Source: Lobosporangium transversale (lineage: Eukaryota > Mortierellomycota > Mortierellomycetes > Mortierellales > Mortierellaceae). From it: a DNA stretch of 64,000 nt. A program made the translations under genes and the position numbers. Location: contig NW_019028994.1 in the NCBI RefSeq assembly GCF_002105155.1, forward strand, positions 124,001 through 188,000. Reading direction: 5' to 3'. The notes beneath the pieces are model-generated. The model saw only the letters and a list, made by a program, of their open reading frames with translations, did no database searches and had not been told where the DNA came from. How positions within the stretch are numbered: position 1 is the stretch's first letter; each line of letters opens with the position of its first letter. Shown here in pieces: positions 41,069-53,193 of this stretch.

Positions 41069-43268
41069 ACAGGCATGCAAGAAAGCAAAAGGAAAAATGG
41101 AGATTCATGTGCAAGCCAAGTGATGTCCTTGCCTTGTCAAGTTTTTTCTTTCTATGTTTTCCATCTGACTTTTGCCCATCTTTCTTGTTCAACTATTTTT
41201 CACCTTAACGCCCCAAGACTTGCCGATCCCTCATTTGCCAGGACTGGAACTCATTGATTTTGGGCACAATAATGATACAGATATCTATGCAACATCATCA
41301 TCATTACCCCGACACCATCGTCCAATTCATGTCGGAACTAATGTGGCAGATCCTTGGAGAAATATGTCTTTTGTCTCCATATCTCCAAAGGGTAATGGAG
41401 GATACCCGCCAGCACCATCTTATCTAGCCTCACCTCCACTTCATTCGCTTGAACCTGAACCTCAAACCACATTAGATCCAGAAGTGACAAGGAAGGAAAT
41501 GTACCAATGGTTCTTGAATGTTGATACTATTAGGATTAGCTTTGCACCAGAAAAAGAAGGCATATTTCTATTCAGGCACACCAATTATATTGTCGAATCG
41601 AAGGTTAGCTTGCATGGATAAATGGAGATATTGGTTTGGAGTGTGTGCCCATGAATTCCCCCGTTGACCTCATTATTACTGCTTGGCTTCAATGTAGAAC
41701 CGCCAAACGACGGTCGTAAGACGGTACAGCGATTTTTGGTGGATGCTAGAAGTCCTGTCCAAGAGATTCCCATTCAGGATTTTGCCCAATCTCCCACCTA
41801 AGAGATTAGGAGGTAAATCGATAAACTTCAGCCCTCGATAGCATATGTCACTGGTTATACAAGCAGAATTACAGATACTAAACATCGGTCGGGAAACTTC
41901 AATGCATCTATAAATTGTGGACAGTAGCTGATGAGGCCTTCTTGGAGCGGAGACTACGTGGGCTCACGAGATTTATGAACGCACTAGTCAGACATCCAGT
42001 CCTGAGGAATGACCCACTTGTTGTGTCCTTCTTGACAGAGCCGGTGGTATGTAATGATAGGGAATAGACTGAACACACTCATACTGTGATGAAACATTAC
42101 GTCGAATTGAATCTTTGACTTTTATTCTAAACGCCTCTTTTAAACAAATAGGAATTGGCATTATGGAGGAAGGAAGTGGTGATTTCAACAGAGGACGAGT
42201 TTACGACACGACTCCCTATCTCTCCAGCACTCGCAGAGCAAATCCCTCTGGCATTGGATCTGGAACTAGAAACCATCAAGAAGCGGCTACCTGCTTCAAT
42301 AGAATACTACCGCAGCATGGTACATGTGTTTGACCGTATTCAAAAGAGAACGGAGGCCAATGCGGCCGACTATACCCGGCTCAGTCTTGCTCTGAAGTAA
42401 GCCCATTGGCCTGTAATGTTTTTGACTTTGTCAATAAGCGATATACCAATATAATCAAATATTGACATTGGCTCTTTTTACTAATTGCAGTGCGTTAGCG
42501 GATTGTGAGAGGAAATGTCATATTGATGATTGTTATAATTGTGGGCAATTAAGTCAAGGCTACAACAAGATTGGTTCTCATTTTAGTCAAACATCTGGGC
42601 TGTTGGAGGAACAGGCACATGCTACACAGCGTGGAATGGTAGAAAATCTGAAGAGACATCGTGACTTGCTGGTCTCTGTCCAAGAATTGCTACAGCGGCG
42701 GGACTATTCAAAAGAGGGTAGTCTTTCAGAGGTTTTGAGGAAGAGGATTGCCTCAAACGAAAACAAGCTCAAGTCATTAAAGAACTCGGCTGAAACTGCC
42801 GCAGCAGCTACTCCTAACTCGGGCTCTGGAAGCCCATCAGCTGTAGGTGATTCTGTGGGACTGTACGACGCACAAATCGAAAGGGTTACCAACAACATCA
42901 ACTCTGTAAGTTGATTTAATACTTTTTTTTTTTTTTTTGCCTGGCCATCACTATTATTGCTGTAGTGCTTTTCCATTTTTATTAAGCATACTTTTATTAT
43001 GATAATTACTATTATCATCGTTATCATTATTACTGTATCATTTTAGGATCGCGCTGAGCTTGAGATCCAAAACCAAAGAGCAATTTTGTTACAGCACACA
43101 CTTTGGATGGAGATCACGTATTATCATAAGTGCCACGCACAGATCGCAACAATGTATCAGGCATTTGTTCATGGTCAAATGAAGACCTGCCAAAGTCTGT
43201 ACGATAATTGGAAGGCGCTCTCACCAACTGTGCATGATCTACCTATGGAAGTCAATGGGTTCAACTAG
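39955..43268 (+). CDS. MVP1: Sorting nexin Mvp1 (PX-BAR, SNX8-like)
   Basis: Nine exons: 39955-40084, 40414-40544, 40888-41020, 41218-41603, 41698-41812, 41928-42046, 42152-42396, 42491-42905, 43047-43268, giving 631 aa. Mvp1 is an endosomal PX-BAR protein for retrograde sorting. The N-terminal EH-like region has LPLPGIYTTAFDLAQPEGGK. The PX domain has VDTIRISFAPEKEGIFLF and the PI3P-binding RRYSDFWWMLEVLSKRFPFR, then LPPKRLGG. The BAR region is helical (ERKCHIDDCYNCGQLSQGYN to NWKALSPTVHD). An insertion in the BAR domain is Ala/Ser/Gly-rich (TAAAATPNSGSGSPS). The start ATG directly follows a 15-base A run. It is convergent with MutY. Confidence 0.93.
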
Positions 43269-43523
43269 CCCCACACTCCATGAGATGAACCAAGCGATAA
43301 TTCTCTAAGATGAAAACACTCTTTCTCAATTATCTCAACCTTATCCCATTCCACCATTTGATCTGAAATAACCATTCATTCATCCTTGCACAGACCATTC
43401 ACATATTTTTCACCAAAATACCATTTGTAAACGGAATACTTTGTGTATAACATTAAAAAAAGGCTCAAAATAGCATCATTTTCGAAAACTTGAAACACTA
43501 TTGTTATTAATGATGGGTTATCG

Positions 43524-46197
43524 TCATGATTTGGGAGCCGCCTTGAAAAACCTTGAAATGCTGGTTAGACTGACTTCCTCTTTCTTGACCTTTTTGTTCT
43601 TGTCGAGCCCTGCTGTTGGCTTCCTACGCTTGGACCCATGGCTAGTGACAGAATTATCCTCAACTTGGTCACTGATATTTGTAGAGACCTTATATTTTTG
43701 AAGGAGCTGGAAAGTTTTATTAATTCCTGTGGGGATTGCTGCTGTGGCCAACTCCTCTGCTGTCAACCATGCTGTCTCAAGATTGGTGGTGACGTTGATG
43801 GGACTACTGTCATTATTACTTTTCTTGCCACCACTGTTGCCTCTGCCTTTGCTACTCGACTCTATGTTTTTGGTCCCTTTGCTTTTTTCTGCATCAGAGC
43901 TCTGGACCAGGACATGAGTTTGCATGTGAATCAAGATCCATTCTACGTGATATACTTTTCTAATATGAGAAAACAGATGTTGAACGCTCCCAAGATCACG
44001 CCTTTGAATCTCTTTGTCTGTATGATCCTCGATCCATCGTTGTTGAAGTGTCTCGATCAAATACTTGTGACTAGATTCGGAGCGTTGTTTGTAAGTGGAA
44101 AGTATTGATGTATCCGAGGGATCCTTGCTTTTACTACTGTTGTTGGCCCCATGATCCAGTTGTAATTGATCTTGCTCTACGGTTGGGAACTCCCACATCC
44201 CAGCCAGAAGGCCCTTATCAGGCCGTTTGACCAACAAAAATTCTGATATAGACTCTCCCGACTCAAGGCTGCGCACACGTTCCAAAATAGACACTGCACA
44301 CTCTACAAGATTGAAAAAAAGCACTTTCATTTAATAAAGGAGACAATATGGGGGGTTTTTTTTTCTTCATCCTCAATCATCTGTGTTACCTTCATCTCTC
44401 GGGGCTTTCTTGATGGCTTTTCGTGGATATTGTGTCACTATTCCTTGATCTTTGCTCTCTACATCAGCCGCAGGCAAACATAATGTACATTCATCGCTAT
44501 CGTCTTTTCCGACGATGGCTCCATCTTCTTCCTCTATCTGACGTTTCTGAGACGCGCCGATAGTTTCCTGACGATTCTTCTTCAAGTCCAGCATCTAAAA
44601 CAGTAAGATATAAAGATATAGTTTCCTTTTTCTTTTTCTTTTTCCTTTTATTATCTCTGCAGTTCTTAGGCGCCCTTGCTTTATCAAAAATGAATTACCT
44701 CCGCATAAGCCCTACAACTTGTCCGCACAGGACATTTACCGCATTGAGGGTTCTGTGGCGTACAGATTACAGCACCAAGCTCCATTAGTCCTTGATTAAA
44801 ACATCCCGGACGATCTTGATGCACTAATTCCTTGGCGATTTGCCTTGATATTAAAAATTAAAAAAATAAAAAAATAAAAAAAAAAAATCTCGATTTCTTT
44901 TTTTCCTTCTTCTTCCTCTTTTATCGATCTAAATATGAGGAGAAAGTATATAAACAGTCTACTTACCAGTGAAGATCAATAACCTTAGGGCTCTTTACAT
45001 CTCCTCCAATGGCACGTAGCCGTGATAGCACACGTATCACATTACCATCCACGAGCTCTGCTGGTACATTGTATGCATGCGATGCGATTGCGCCTGCAGT
45101 ATACCTCCCGATCCCTGGGATTTCCTTCTCTAGTACCACAGGGTCCCTATATGTGTTTTATATATATTGTGTGTCAACATCATAACAGTCAAACCATAAC
45201 CCTTTAATCATAAAAGCAATCAACCTCTTTCCTTTCTTTCTTTCTTTCTTTCATTCTGTCTCTTTTTGATATAAAATCAATACCTTGGTAGTACACCGTT
45301 GAACTCTTTGACGACCTTCTGTGCTCCAGAATGCAGGCGTGAAGCACGAGAGTAATACCCCAGCCCTGTCCAAACCTTATTAACATCCTCAAGGTCTGCA
45401 GCAGCCAAATCATGTATAGTAGGCCATTTCTCCATCCATGTATTATAATATGGAATCACAGTGGCGACTTGAGTCTGCTGGCACATGATCTCCGACACCC
45501 AAACCTCATATGCGCGTTGACCAGGATGTTGCTTTTCATATTCTTGCATAGATAAAGCTTCCATTTCTGCCGCTACTGCCGCTGCTGCTGCCGGTAGTGT
45601 TGGTGTTGATGCTGCGGTAGTTGTGGTGGCTGTGGTGGTGACTGTTTTGTTTTCTGATGCTTCTGTTGGCTCTAATGTTTTAGGGGTCCAGAAATCACGC
45701 CGCCAAGGTAATTTCCGATGATAAATGTCATACCAGGCTAAGATATCATCATGAACTCGTTTCCGAGATTCATTTCCCAAAAAGCGATGATACTTGAAAG
45801 AATGTTTCCCATTAGAAAGACGGACCCGAGCAGCATCCGTTACTAGATCTTCCATGTCGGAGATATGGTCCGAGATCACTGCAGAAGAAGAAGAAGAAAC
45901 TGCCGGTGATGTAAAAGTAGAGGTGGTTTTCTTCCGCGTTTTTGGCGTTGGCGTTGCTGTTGTTGATGCTGCTGTTGATGCTATTGTTGGTGCTGGCATT
46001 GTCCGTGATCGGCTAGACATTATCTCTGCAAATGCATTATGACCCTTGCTCTTCTTGTTACTATCGTTGTTGCTAATATCTTCAACCTGATTGCTGTCCT
46101 CCGCCTCAGTCTTGATAGCGAGCGCTGCTTTAGTAGCTGCTTTTCTTGCGGGCCTCATTTCGGCTTTAAATGATGTCTGATTCTTAAATTCCAACAT
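43524..46197 (-). CDS. A/G-specific adenine DNA glycosylase MutY
   Basis: Five exons: 46197-45284, 45146-44967, 44843-44699, 44594-44390, 44302-43524, giving 740 aa. It removes adenine mispaired with 8-oxoguanine in base-excision repair. It shows RKLPWRRDFW (residues 161-170), YEVWVSEIMCQQTQVATVIP with the catalytic Glu, helix-hairpin-helix VLEKEIPGIGRYTAGAI, ELVDGNVIRVLSR with the catalytic Asp, and the iron-sulphur cluster Cys392-x6-Cys399-x2-Cys402-x5-Cys408. The C-terminal NUDIX-like domain includes LLVKRPDKGLLAGMWEFP and HVEWILIHMQTHVL. Its length exceeds bacterial MutY (about 350) through a disordered N-terminal arm of about 150 residues and a Thr/Ala-rich insertion (171-228) inside the catalytic domain. 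It lies 111 bases downstream of the biotin ligase. Confidence 0.94.
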
Positions 46198-46308
46198 TGT
46201 CTTTTAGCAAGATTTCTCAGGAGAGGGTTTTTATTGCGCCACTAATTTCTTTGTTTCCAAATTTGGTAAAGCAACGTCTGAAACATTTTTTTTTATCTAA
46301 TGCCTTCT

Positions 46309-48508
46309 CTATGCTTTGGTGGAGATAAGCCCTTTCAGCATATCAAACGAATTGCCATCAGGCTGAAGTCTATGTTCTTCGTTTGGAATATCTCTACCCT
46401 GATCATCTACAGCAATTGTCCTCAACAACCCATAATCCAATGAGATACCTTGGATTCGCACTCGTTGATGAGGTGTCATTGTTGTCAGGGTCACAAACGC
46501 ATTCGAGTGTAACCACCGCTTGTAATACAGCTCTTCTAGCTGTGCGAAACCCGTCCCATTGCCATGCAGGAACAAATTATACATCTCCTCCAACTTCACA
46601 AGGATATTGGCCAACAGCGATTCTTGTGTGAATAGTGCTAAATTCTTGCCTGTCACCCTATTATGATATCGAATCAGATGATTTATTGAAGTCGTTGGGT
46701 TCGGATTGGTTGTATTGACCCCACATCCTAGAATAATGCGAAAAGGATGATTAGTGGTTTGAAGTAACGTCCATTGAGCTTGGTCATGTATCTGCTAATC
46801 GACTTTATCCCTTCTTACCAATGACTAGTAAAAATTCAGATCCACTAAAGTTTGAGTTAACAAGAACTCCTCCAATCTTGACCATCTTGGGGAGGACACC
46901 CTGTTGCTGTTGCTGCTGCTCTTGTTCGTTCTCTTCTAAGGGCGCCTCTGCATAAATATCATTAGGCCACTTGAGCTTCAATGGAACACCCTCATATCCG
47001 GGCAATGAGCATACACTTTCCACAACGGCTAAAGCGACCAGATATTGCACAAAGACCGCAGAGGCATGACGTGCCTGTACAGGATGTCTTAACACCATCG
47101 AAAACTGCAGACATCCTGGTGGCGAAATCCAAGAATTACGGCCGCGTCCTCGCCCTGCTATCTGCGTCGTGGCATTACACACAAATCCATCGGGCAAGCG
47201 TTGGCAGAGCGCGAAATTCTTGTCCAGCATGGTCTGTGTAGACGTGACAACTTGGCCATACAGGAGCGAGTTGCCAAATTTGAAATTATTGAAACTACTC
47301 ATTTTATTTTGCCCACGAACTGAATGCAGATGCTTAAAATAGTTGTCCATGTTGAAATAGGGCGTCAAGGAAGGCGCAGGTGGCTGCTCTGGGCAGAGAA
47401 CAAGGTTCTTAATGATCTTCTCTTCACTCTCGCCTTCTGTTGCCTCTGAGAGGGTTGGTGTATGAACAGGAACTGTATGCTGTGGAGAAGCAATCAATTG
47501 AAAGGTGTCATTGGGCTCTTTAATCAATCCTTCAGGTGTAGCTAACCCTTTCAATATTTTAGTCAAATCTGCTGTATAATTTGAGTTGATTGAGGCCAGA
47601 TACAACGATGACAGATCTGGGATCCCCTGGATGGCACCAGGAGGCAATACACCATTAGCGCTCGTATCGACTTGTTCGGCCATTGACGATGATGTATCCG
47701 CGGCATCTGGATGCGTTAACTTCAGCCCAAGCTTGGTAAGTAGACTCCTCAGCAGCGAGGTACGTTCTCTCTCGCTTTCAAGTAAACAGGTTACTACATT
47801 AGGCAATGGTCCATACTCGGGATTACCTGAATCCAGGTGAGCGGGATCATACTCTAGGTGAACACCAGTCAGCAGCGCCAGGCCATTCCCAACTTGACAG
47901 ATAATTATTGCAGGTGCATTCACTCCATGGCTTTCCTCTCCGTTTCTCCCACTGTATCTTGCTAATACTTGTGTTCCGGGATACTTTTCGGCGTCCAAAA
48001 AACAACCTCCTCCATTAAAATATACTCGCGTACTGCTAAATCCCAACTTGTGAGTTGCAAGCAATTCTCTGTCCAATTGAATTTCTACCGCTTTGGCTCC
48101 TTGTTCCGAGTCGTAGACGAACCCAGGAACCACCACTCCGCGACACTCGCCCGCAAAGAACTTGAGCTCCCGTTCCCCTTGGACCTCAATAGGAGTACCG
48201 ACCTGAAAAACGATATGATCAGATGCAAAGTATGCTCCCGCACAGATTCCACAGAATCGTCCACCACCCTGTACATATGCCTGGATCTTTTGGTTGATAG
48301 CACCATTGAGATCCTTGGTATAGGGGATATCGCGTCCTCCCGGGATAACTAGCAGTGCTGTGGACTCTTCCCAAGGCTCGGTCAGCAAACCTTTGGCATC
48401 GATCTTCATAACGTCGTAATGCTGCCCAACAAGACTGCGCAGTGAGCGAACTGTATGAGCAAGTGATATACGCGAGGTACCCTCGCCAGAGTAGACCAGG
48501 ACATTCAT
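46309..48508 (-). CDS. BPL1: Biotin-[acetyl-CoA-carboxylase] ligase
   Basis: Two exons, 48508-46819 and 46727-46309, give 702 aa (yeast Bpl1 is 690). It attaches biotin to acetyl-CoA and pyruvate carboxylases. The N-terminal glutamine-amidotransferase-like domain has LLVIPGGRDIPY and GGGRFCGICAGAYFASD. The catalytic domain has GRGRGRNSWISPPGCLQFSM, LKLKWPNDIYAE and KIGGVLVNSNFSGSEFLLVI followed across the intron by GCGVNTTNPNPTTSIN. The C-terminal domain has LHSNAFVTL. A glutamine run (EQEQQQQQQ) lies between LKWPNDIY and KIGGVL. The ATG at 48508 (MNVLVYSGEG) is the family's usual start. Confidence 0.95.
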
Positions 48509-48760
48509 GTTGAATTCTGATTGCAACAGATGTTTTTGTAAGATTAAACTGGGCGACCAAGAATGAGTGGAAAAAAAAAAAAAAAAAAAAAAAAGGAATT
48601 CAATGGGGATGTTGCTAGTGACTGCCTGTAAAAAACTACCACATTGCTCGTTTATGGATCAAATATCGTACAGAAAATTATATGCTCGACACTTTATCTT
48701 TTGTTCAACTTCTATAAATCTTTAAATTTTTTTTTTTTCATCTGTTGCTTGTCCTTTGGT

Positions 48761-49178
48761 TTAGTCAACAGACTCCTGTTCCAAAATGACATGCGATGAT
48801 GATTCCTCGGTGGCATCATGCTGGAAGAAGTCTGACAGACGCAATGGGCGCACTTCATCCCGATCCAAGACTACTCCCTCAAGAGCCCCTTTCGTATCTG
48901 ACCCCTTTGAACGCAGATACTCGCGCAGGGGCAGCATGGATGCATTCCTGCAAGCTTCCTTCAAATCGCTTCCTGAAAACCCAGCTGTCTTCTGTACCAG
49001 CTTTTTGAAGTCAAAGCTTGGATCGAGTTTAGTCGAAGAAAGCATCTAAAAAGCAATAATAAACATTACAAAGTATAAAAAGATCAGTAAGCCTAACTTG
49101 GACAACTCTTAATGAACCTGATCCGATAACCAATAATACGAATCATTTTACTTTTTTCCTTTCTTTTCTCTCTCTCTC

Positions 49179-49218
<40 letters not shown>

Positions 49219-50707
49219 GAGACGCATCAAGAAATGCTTACCAACTTTAAAATGTTCATGCGCTGCTCGTCTGAAGGCAATTTAATCGCAAACCGTTTTG
49301 GCATTCTCCTGAGAATAGCAGAGTCAATATCGTTTGGACGGTTGGTAGCTCCCAGAACAATGATCCTAGTGTCCTCGCCAGTTGTAAGACCATCCCACAT
49401 GCTCATAAACTCGGCTTTCATCATGCTCGTGATTTCATGATCGTTACTCCTGCGTTCTCTCAAGAAAGAGTCGATTTCATCTATAAAGATAATGGCTGGT
49501 TGCATCTTGTGTGCAAGAGAGAACAAGGCTGCAACAAGTTTGTTGGATTCTCCAAACCACTTGTCAGTCAAAGTTGAAACGTGCATATTAATAAATGTTG
49601 CACCTGATTCCTTGGCGAGAGCCTTGGCCAGCATGGTCTTGCCACATCCCGGAGGTCCATACAACAATACTCCTTTAGGTGCGCCCAACAATCCAGAAGC
49701 GCTTGTGAACAACGCAGGGTGATTCAGGGGCAAAATAACACTCTCGCGTAGAGAACGGATAATCGGATCCAATCCACCAATCTCTATAAAAGTAAAGATC
49801 AAGTAAAAGCAGTAAAGCAGGAACAAATATTAATAAGGGAGAGGCGAGGTTACACTAAAGGTTACCCTAAACTGTGTTGATGCAACTCCCCACAGACGTA
49901 AGTCATTCCCTTTCATCCCTACATTAAAACCACAGTGCACTACTTACGATCAAAATCGACCTTGATGTCCTCTGGATGGATCACTTCTGAAGCAATCACT
50001 TGTTCATACTCATTAAGTTTAATATCGCGGTGCTTGTTGGTTTACGGCGAAATGGTGGAAATAAGAATACATGAAAATGAAAGATAGTAAGTACCAAAAG
50101 ATTTTCTTTTTGATTTTTTGCTCAGACCATAATAGTATTCGTAAACTGAACTGTAGAAAAAGGATCTTCATACCCCGAGCCGATCCAGGACCTTGGCACT
50201 CTTTTCATGCGCATCCTTCTTCTTTGTCTTCAGTGGATCCATGGATGATATAATGTACTTGAACGCATAGTAAAACGCAGCCTGCGACAAGGCAAACAGT
50301 GCCACTAAATAGGTTCAAGAAGGAGACATAATTAGATTTGTGGGGGGGGGGGGGGGATTTTCTTCTCAAAGTGGCATAACGATAGACTTAGGATCCTAGA
50401 GTTTTATTGATATTTTAGGGTTTTGCCAATAGTTGAATTCAACTATGGGCGCTTTTTTACCCAAACTCAGAGGAATCCAGAATGGTAAAAAAAAAAAAAA
50501 AAGTGATGCATTTAACAAACTAGAGTTAAAACACTTCGACTGCAAGCGCTTGCGCATAAACAAGTTTGATTCCTGCGGATGCGTTGTCCGTTCCAAATGC
50601 TGATCGGACATGTTTATGTTTATAACTAAATGGGGTCGCTGTCCTGAATAGCAAACATTTATGAATCACTTACGGTCTGCAAGGTATTTTTTAGTTTGAG
50701 GCTGCAT
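48761..50707 (-). CDS. MSP1: Msp1/ATAD1-type AAA ATPase of the outer mitochondrial membrane
   Basis: Five exons: 50707-50674, 50304-50174, 50032-49948, 49783-49242, 49045-48761, giving 358 aa (yeast Msp1 is 362). It extracts mislocalised tail-anchored proteins. An N-terminal hydrophobic segment ([20 protein letters not shown]) serves as the membrane anchor. The AAA core has [19 protein letters not shown], Walker [21 protein letters not shown] (about residue 123), pore loop [10 protein letters not shown], Walker [16 protein letters not shown] and arginine fingers RRMPKRF. The C-terminal lid has [20 protein letters not shown]. Intron 1 contains a G run of about 15 on the plus strand (50342-50356), and intron 4 a T11/A27 inverted homopolymer (49179-49216). 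Confidence 0.95.
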
Positions 50708-50953
50708 CACAATTTTTAGAAGGAAGTAAGGAACGATGCAAAGAATGTGAACAGAATGAGCAGAATGAGCAGAATGAGACAAAGACCCTTCTTATTTTTT
50801 AGCCAATTTGGGTCATTTACACGTGACAGCAACAGCAATGATGAAGGAAGGAATAAAAAGATGAACAAGTGCCTTTTTTATTGACAAATAATAAAAACAA
50901 GTGTATGTACAATCGATCGCTGCACAACACAACCAAGGGAACAAAAACCGTGT

Positions 50954-53095
50954 TTAAACGCTGAAGCGGTTCTTGCTCTGAACACCAGCGCGGTCAAAGG
51001 CGTTGAGATTCTTGTGGGCAACGATCTGGAAGGCGGTGGAGGATCCCTGGCGAGCGATGATGGTGGACCAAGCAAGGAAGATCTCCCAGGTGCGGAACCA
51101 CCTCTTGCCATAAGTGGCAGTGATAGACTCCTGGTTAGACATCCAGTTGAGGTACCAGCGGTAGATAGTAGCAGAGTAATGGACTCCGATAGTGTCAATG
51201 TTGTTGATCTCGAAACCAGAGCACTCAAGTTGTTTGATAACCCAGTACAAGGGCATGGATGCATCGGCACCAGGGAAAACATACTTGGCCATAAAAAGAC
51301 CCCAGATAAAGTCCTCGTATTGCCAGGTAGCACGAAGACCGGCGATCTGAACGAAGAAGAGACCATCATCGTGGAGCATTTCTCTGACCTGAAGCAAAAA
51401 CTCGTTGAATCTGCGAATACCGACGTGCTCAGCCATTTCAAGACAGGTAATCTTGTCCCATTTTTCGTTGGGGATATCACGGTAGTCCACGCACTTGATG
51501 CGGGCTTGAGTTTCAGGGACACCAAACTCCTTGATGCGATTATTTCCGAATTCAGCCTGTTTGCGTGCGAGGGTGATTCCAGTCGAGTCAGTTCCATAGT
51601 TCTTGGCAGCATAAGCAGTGAGAGTACCCCAGCCGCATCCGATATCGAGATGGCGTTCACCCTTCTTGAGCTGCATCTTCTCGCAAACGAGCTTCATCTT
51701 GTTGTCCTGCAGTTCTTCGAGAGTTTCCTTCTTGTTAACATCAGACATGATGCCGGAGGTGTAGACCATGCGAGGACCAAGGAAAGCAGCATAGAAATCG
51801 TCACCTCTATCGTAGTGATCACGGACCTGATCCTCATCTTGCTTCTTTGAGTGCCAGATGACCTCAGGGATCCATTGGGTGACAAAGAATTTGGCCTGGC
51901 CAGCAGTCATTTTGAACACAGCCCAATCGTGGCGGTTCTCGAACAATTCGAGACAGTCCATGTTAATGTCGATCTATTGAAAAAAAGTCATTAAGGGATG
52001 TTAGAAATAACAACAAAAAAGTCCTACAGCTATGTGTACATGTAACAGGGAATACGTGCATGGGTCTGAAGAGCACAAGGTTTTCCTCAGCTGCCTCATT
52101 AGACTAGTCTAAACCGGTATTTTCAGTTTGTCGATGATCCGGTTCAGACTTTTTTGTCATGGGCGTGTGAACGAAAAGAAAAAGAGAAGGGAAGGGGAAG
52201 GGAAGGGGAAGCGAAGCGAAAAGAACACAGTCCTACACGAACTTCTTTCTCACACAGCATAAAACACCGACCGAAACAAAAACAGAGCTAAGAAAACTCT
52301 GTCTGATTCCTGCAATATTTGAATAAGCGATTGACAGTAAACACTAAAACTAAGATCGCTACAATTGCATTTCCTGCTCAGTAAGACTTGAAGTCTTCTC
52401 CCTCACTCTACTTATGATGATTGCAGTGAGCAAAGCTATGGCCAGAGCAGTAGTGACAGTATGAAAGCCCTCTATCTCAATAAGAATAAATAACAACAAA
52501 GGCCATCGCTTGGAAGCACGACAAGAAATTTCAGGAACACAAAAATAAAATAAGAGCAAGCCCGCGCGCTTTTTTACCAATGGCACGTTCCCCTCAGCGC
52601 ATCGCCACGTTGTGAAATCTCAAGAAAAAGAAAATCATAACGAATAGAGAATGTAAGAGGAAAGGATGAAAATACTTTTTTTTTTTTTTTTTTTTCTTTT
52701 ACCTTGCCGTCAAAGTAAGCCTCGAAGAAGGTCTCCATGGGAATTCTGTTCCTGCCCTTGTACTTCTGGAAAGCGGGGTCGATAATGGTCAAGTAGTCCT
52801 CAACCTTCTTGCCAGGGGTTTGTACGCGGTTGTTGAAGGGAAGAGCATACTTGGATCCATACACAAAGTAGGTGGCAAAGATGGGCAACGCAAGGAGAAT
52901 GGTCAAAATAGGATAAGTCCAGAAAGGCAACTTTAGGATCGTGACGAGGACGAAGGGAACTCCGAAAATTGTTCCAGCAAGATAAAGGTTGTTGAATGAC
53001 TCATTGCCAGCGACCTCGACAGGGTAATCTGCGTTCTTGATATTGGGGTAGTTGGTCTTTTTCCAGCTTGCGCCAGGCTTGACGGGGAGCGACAT
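50954..53095 (-). CDS. Sphingolipid C9-methyltransferase
   Basis: Two exons, 53095-52703 and 51973-50954, give 470 aa. The enzyme methylates C9 of the long-chain base of fungal glucosylceramide in the ER/Golgi, using S-adenosylmethionine. The N-terminal region has two hydrophobic segments (LAGTIFGVPFVLVTILKLPF and TYPILTILLALPIFATYFVY). The SAM-binding motif I is GERHLDIGCGWGTLTAYAAK, preceded by the fatty-acid-synthase-like DHYDRGDDFYAAFLGPRMVY segment of the cyclopropane-synthase superfamily, and followed by CLEMAEHVGIRRF. The intron of 729 bases is the largest in this gene series. A 278-codon ORF on the opposite strand is only its shadow. It is the first of four head-to-tail minus-strand genes. 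Confidence 0.94.
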
Positions 53096-53151
53096 CTTTT
53101 TTTTTTTTTTTCAGATGAGAAATGAGATGAAGATTGTCACAAAAAAAAAAA

Positions 53152-53193
<42 letters not shown>

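Noticed and set aside
43638-44108. Cys-rich plus-strand ORF
   Set aside because: Antisense to the final MutY exon; the Cys clusters come from the complement of Ala/Thr codons.
51014-51850. 278-codon plus-strand ORF
   Set aside because: It lies fully opposite the sphingolipid C9-methyltransferase catalytic exon and has no recognisable domain.
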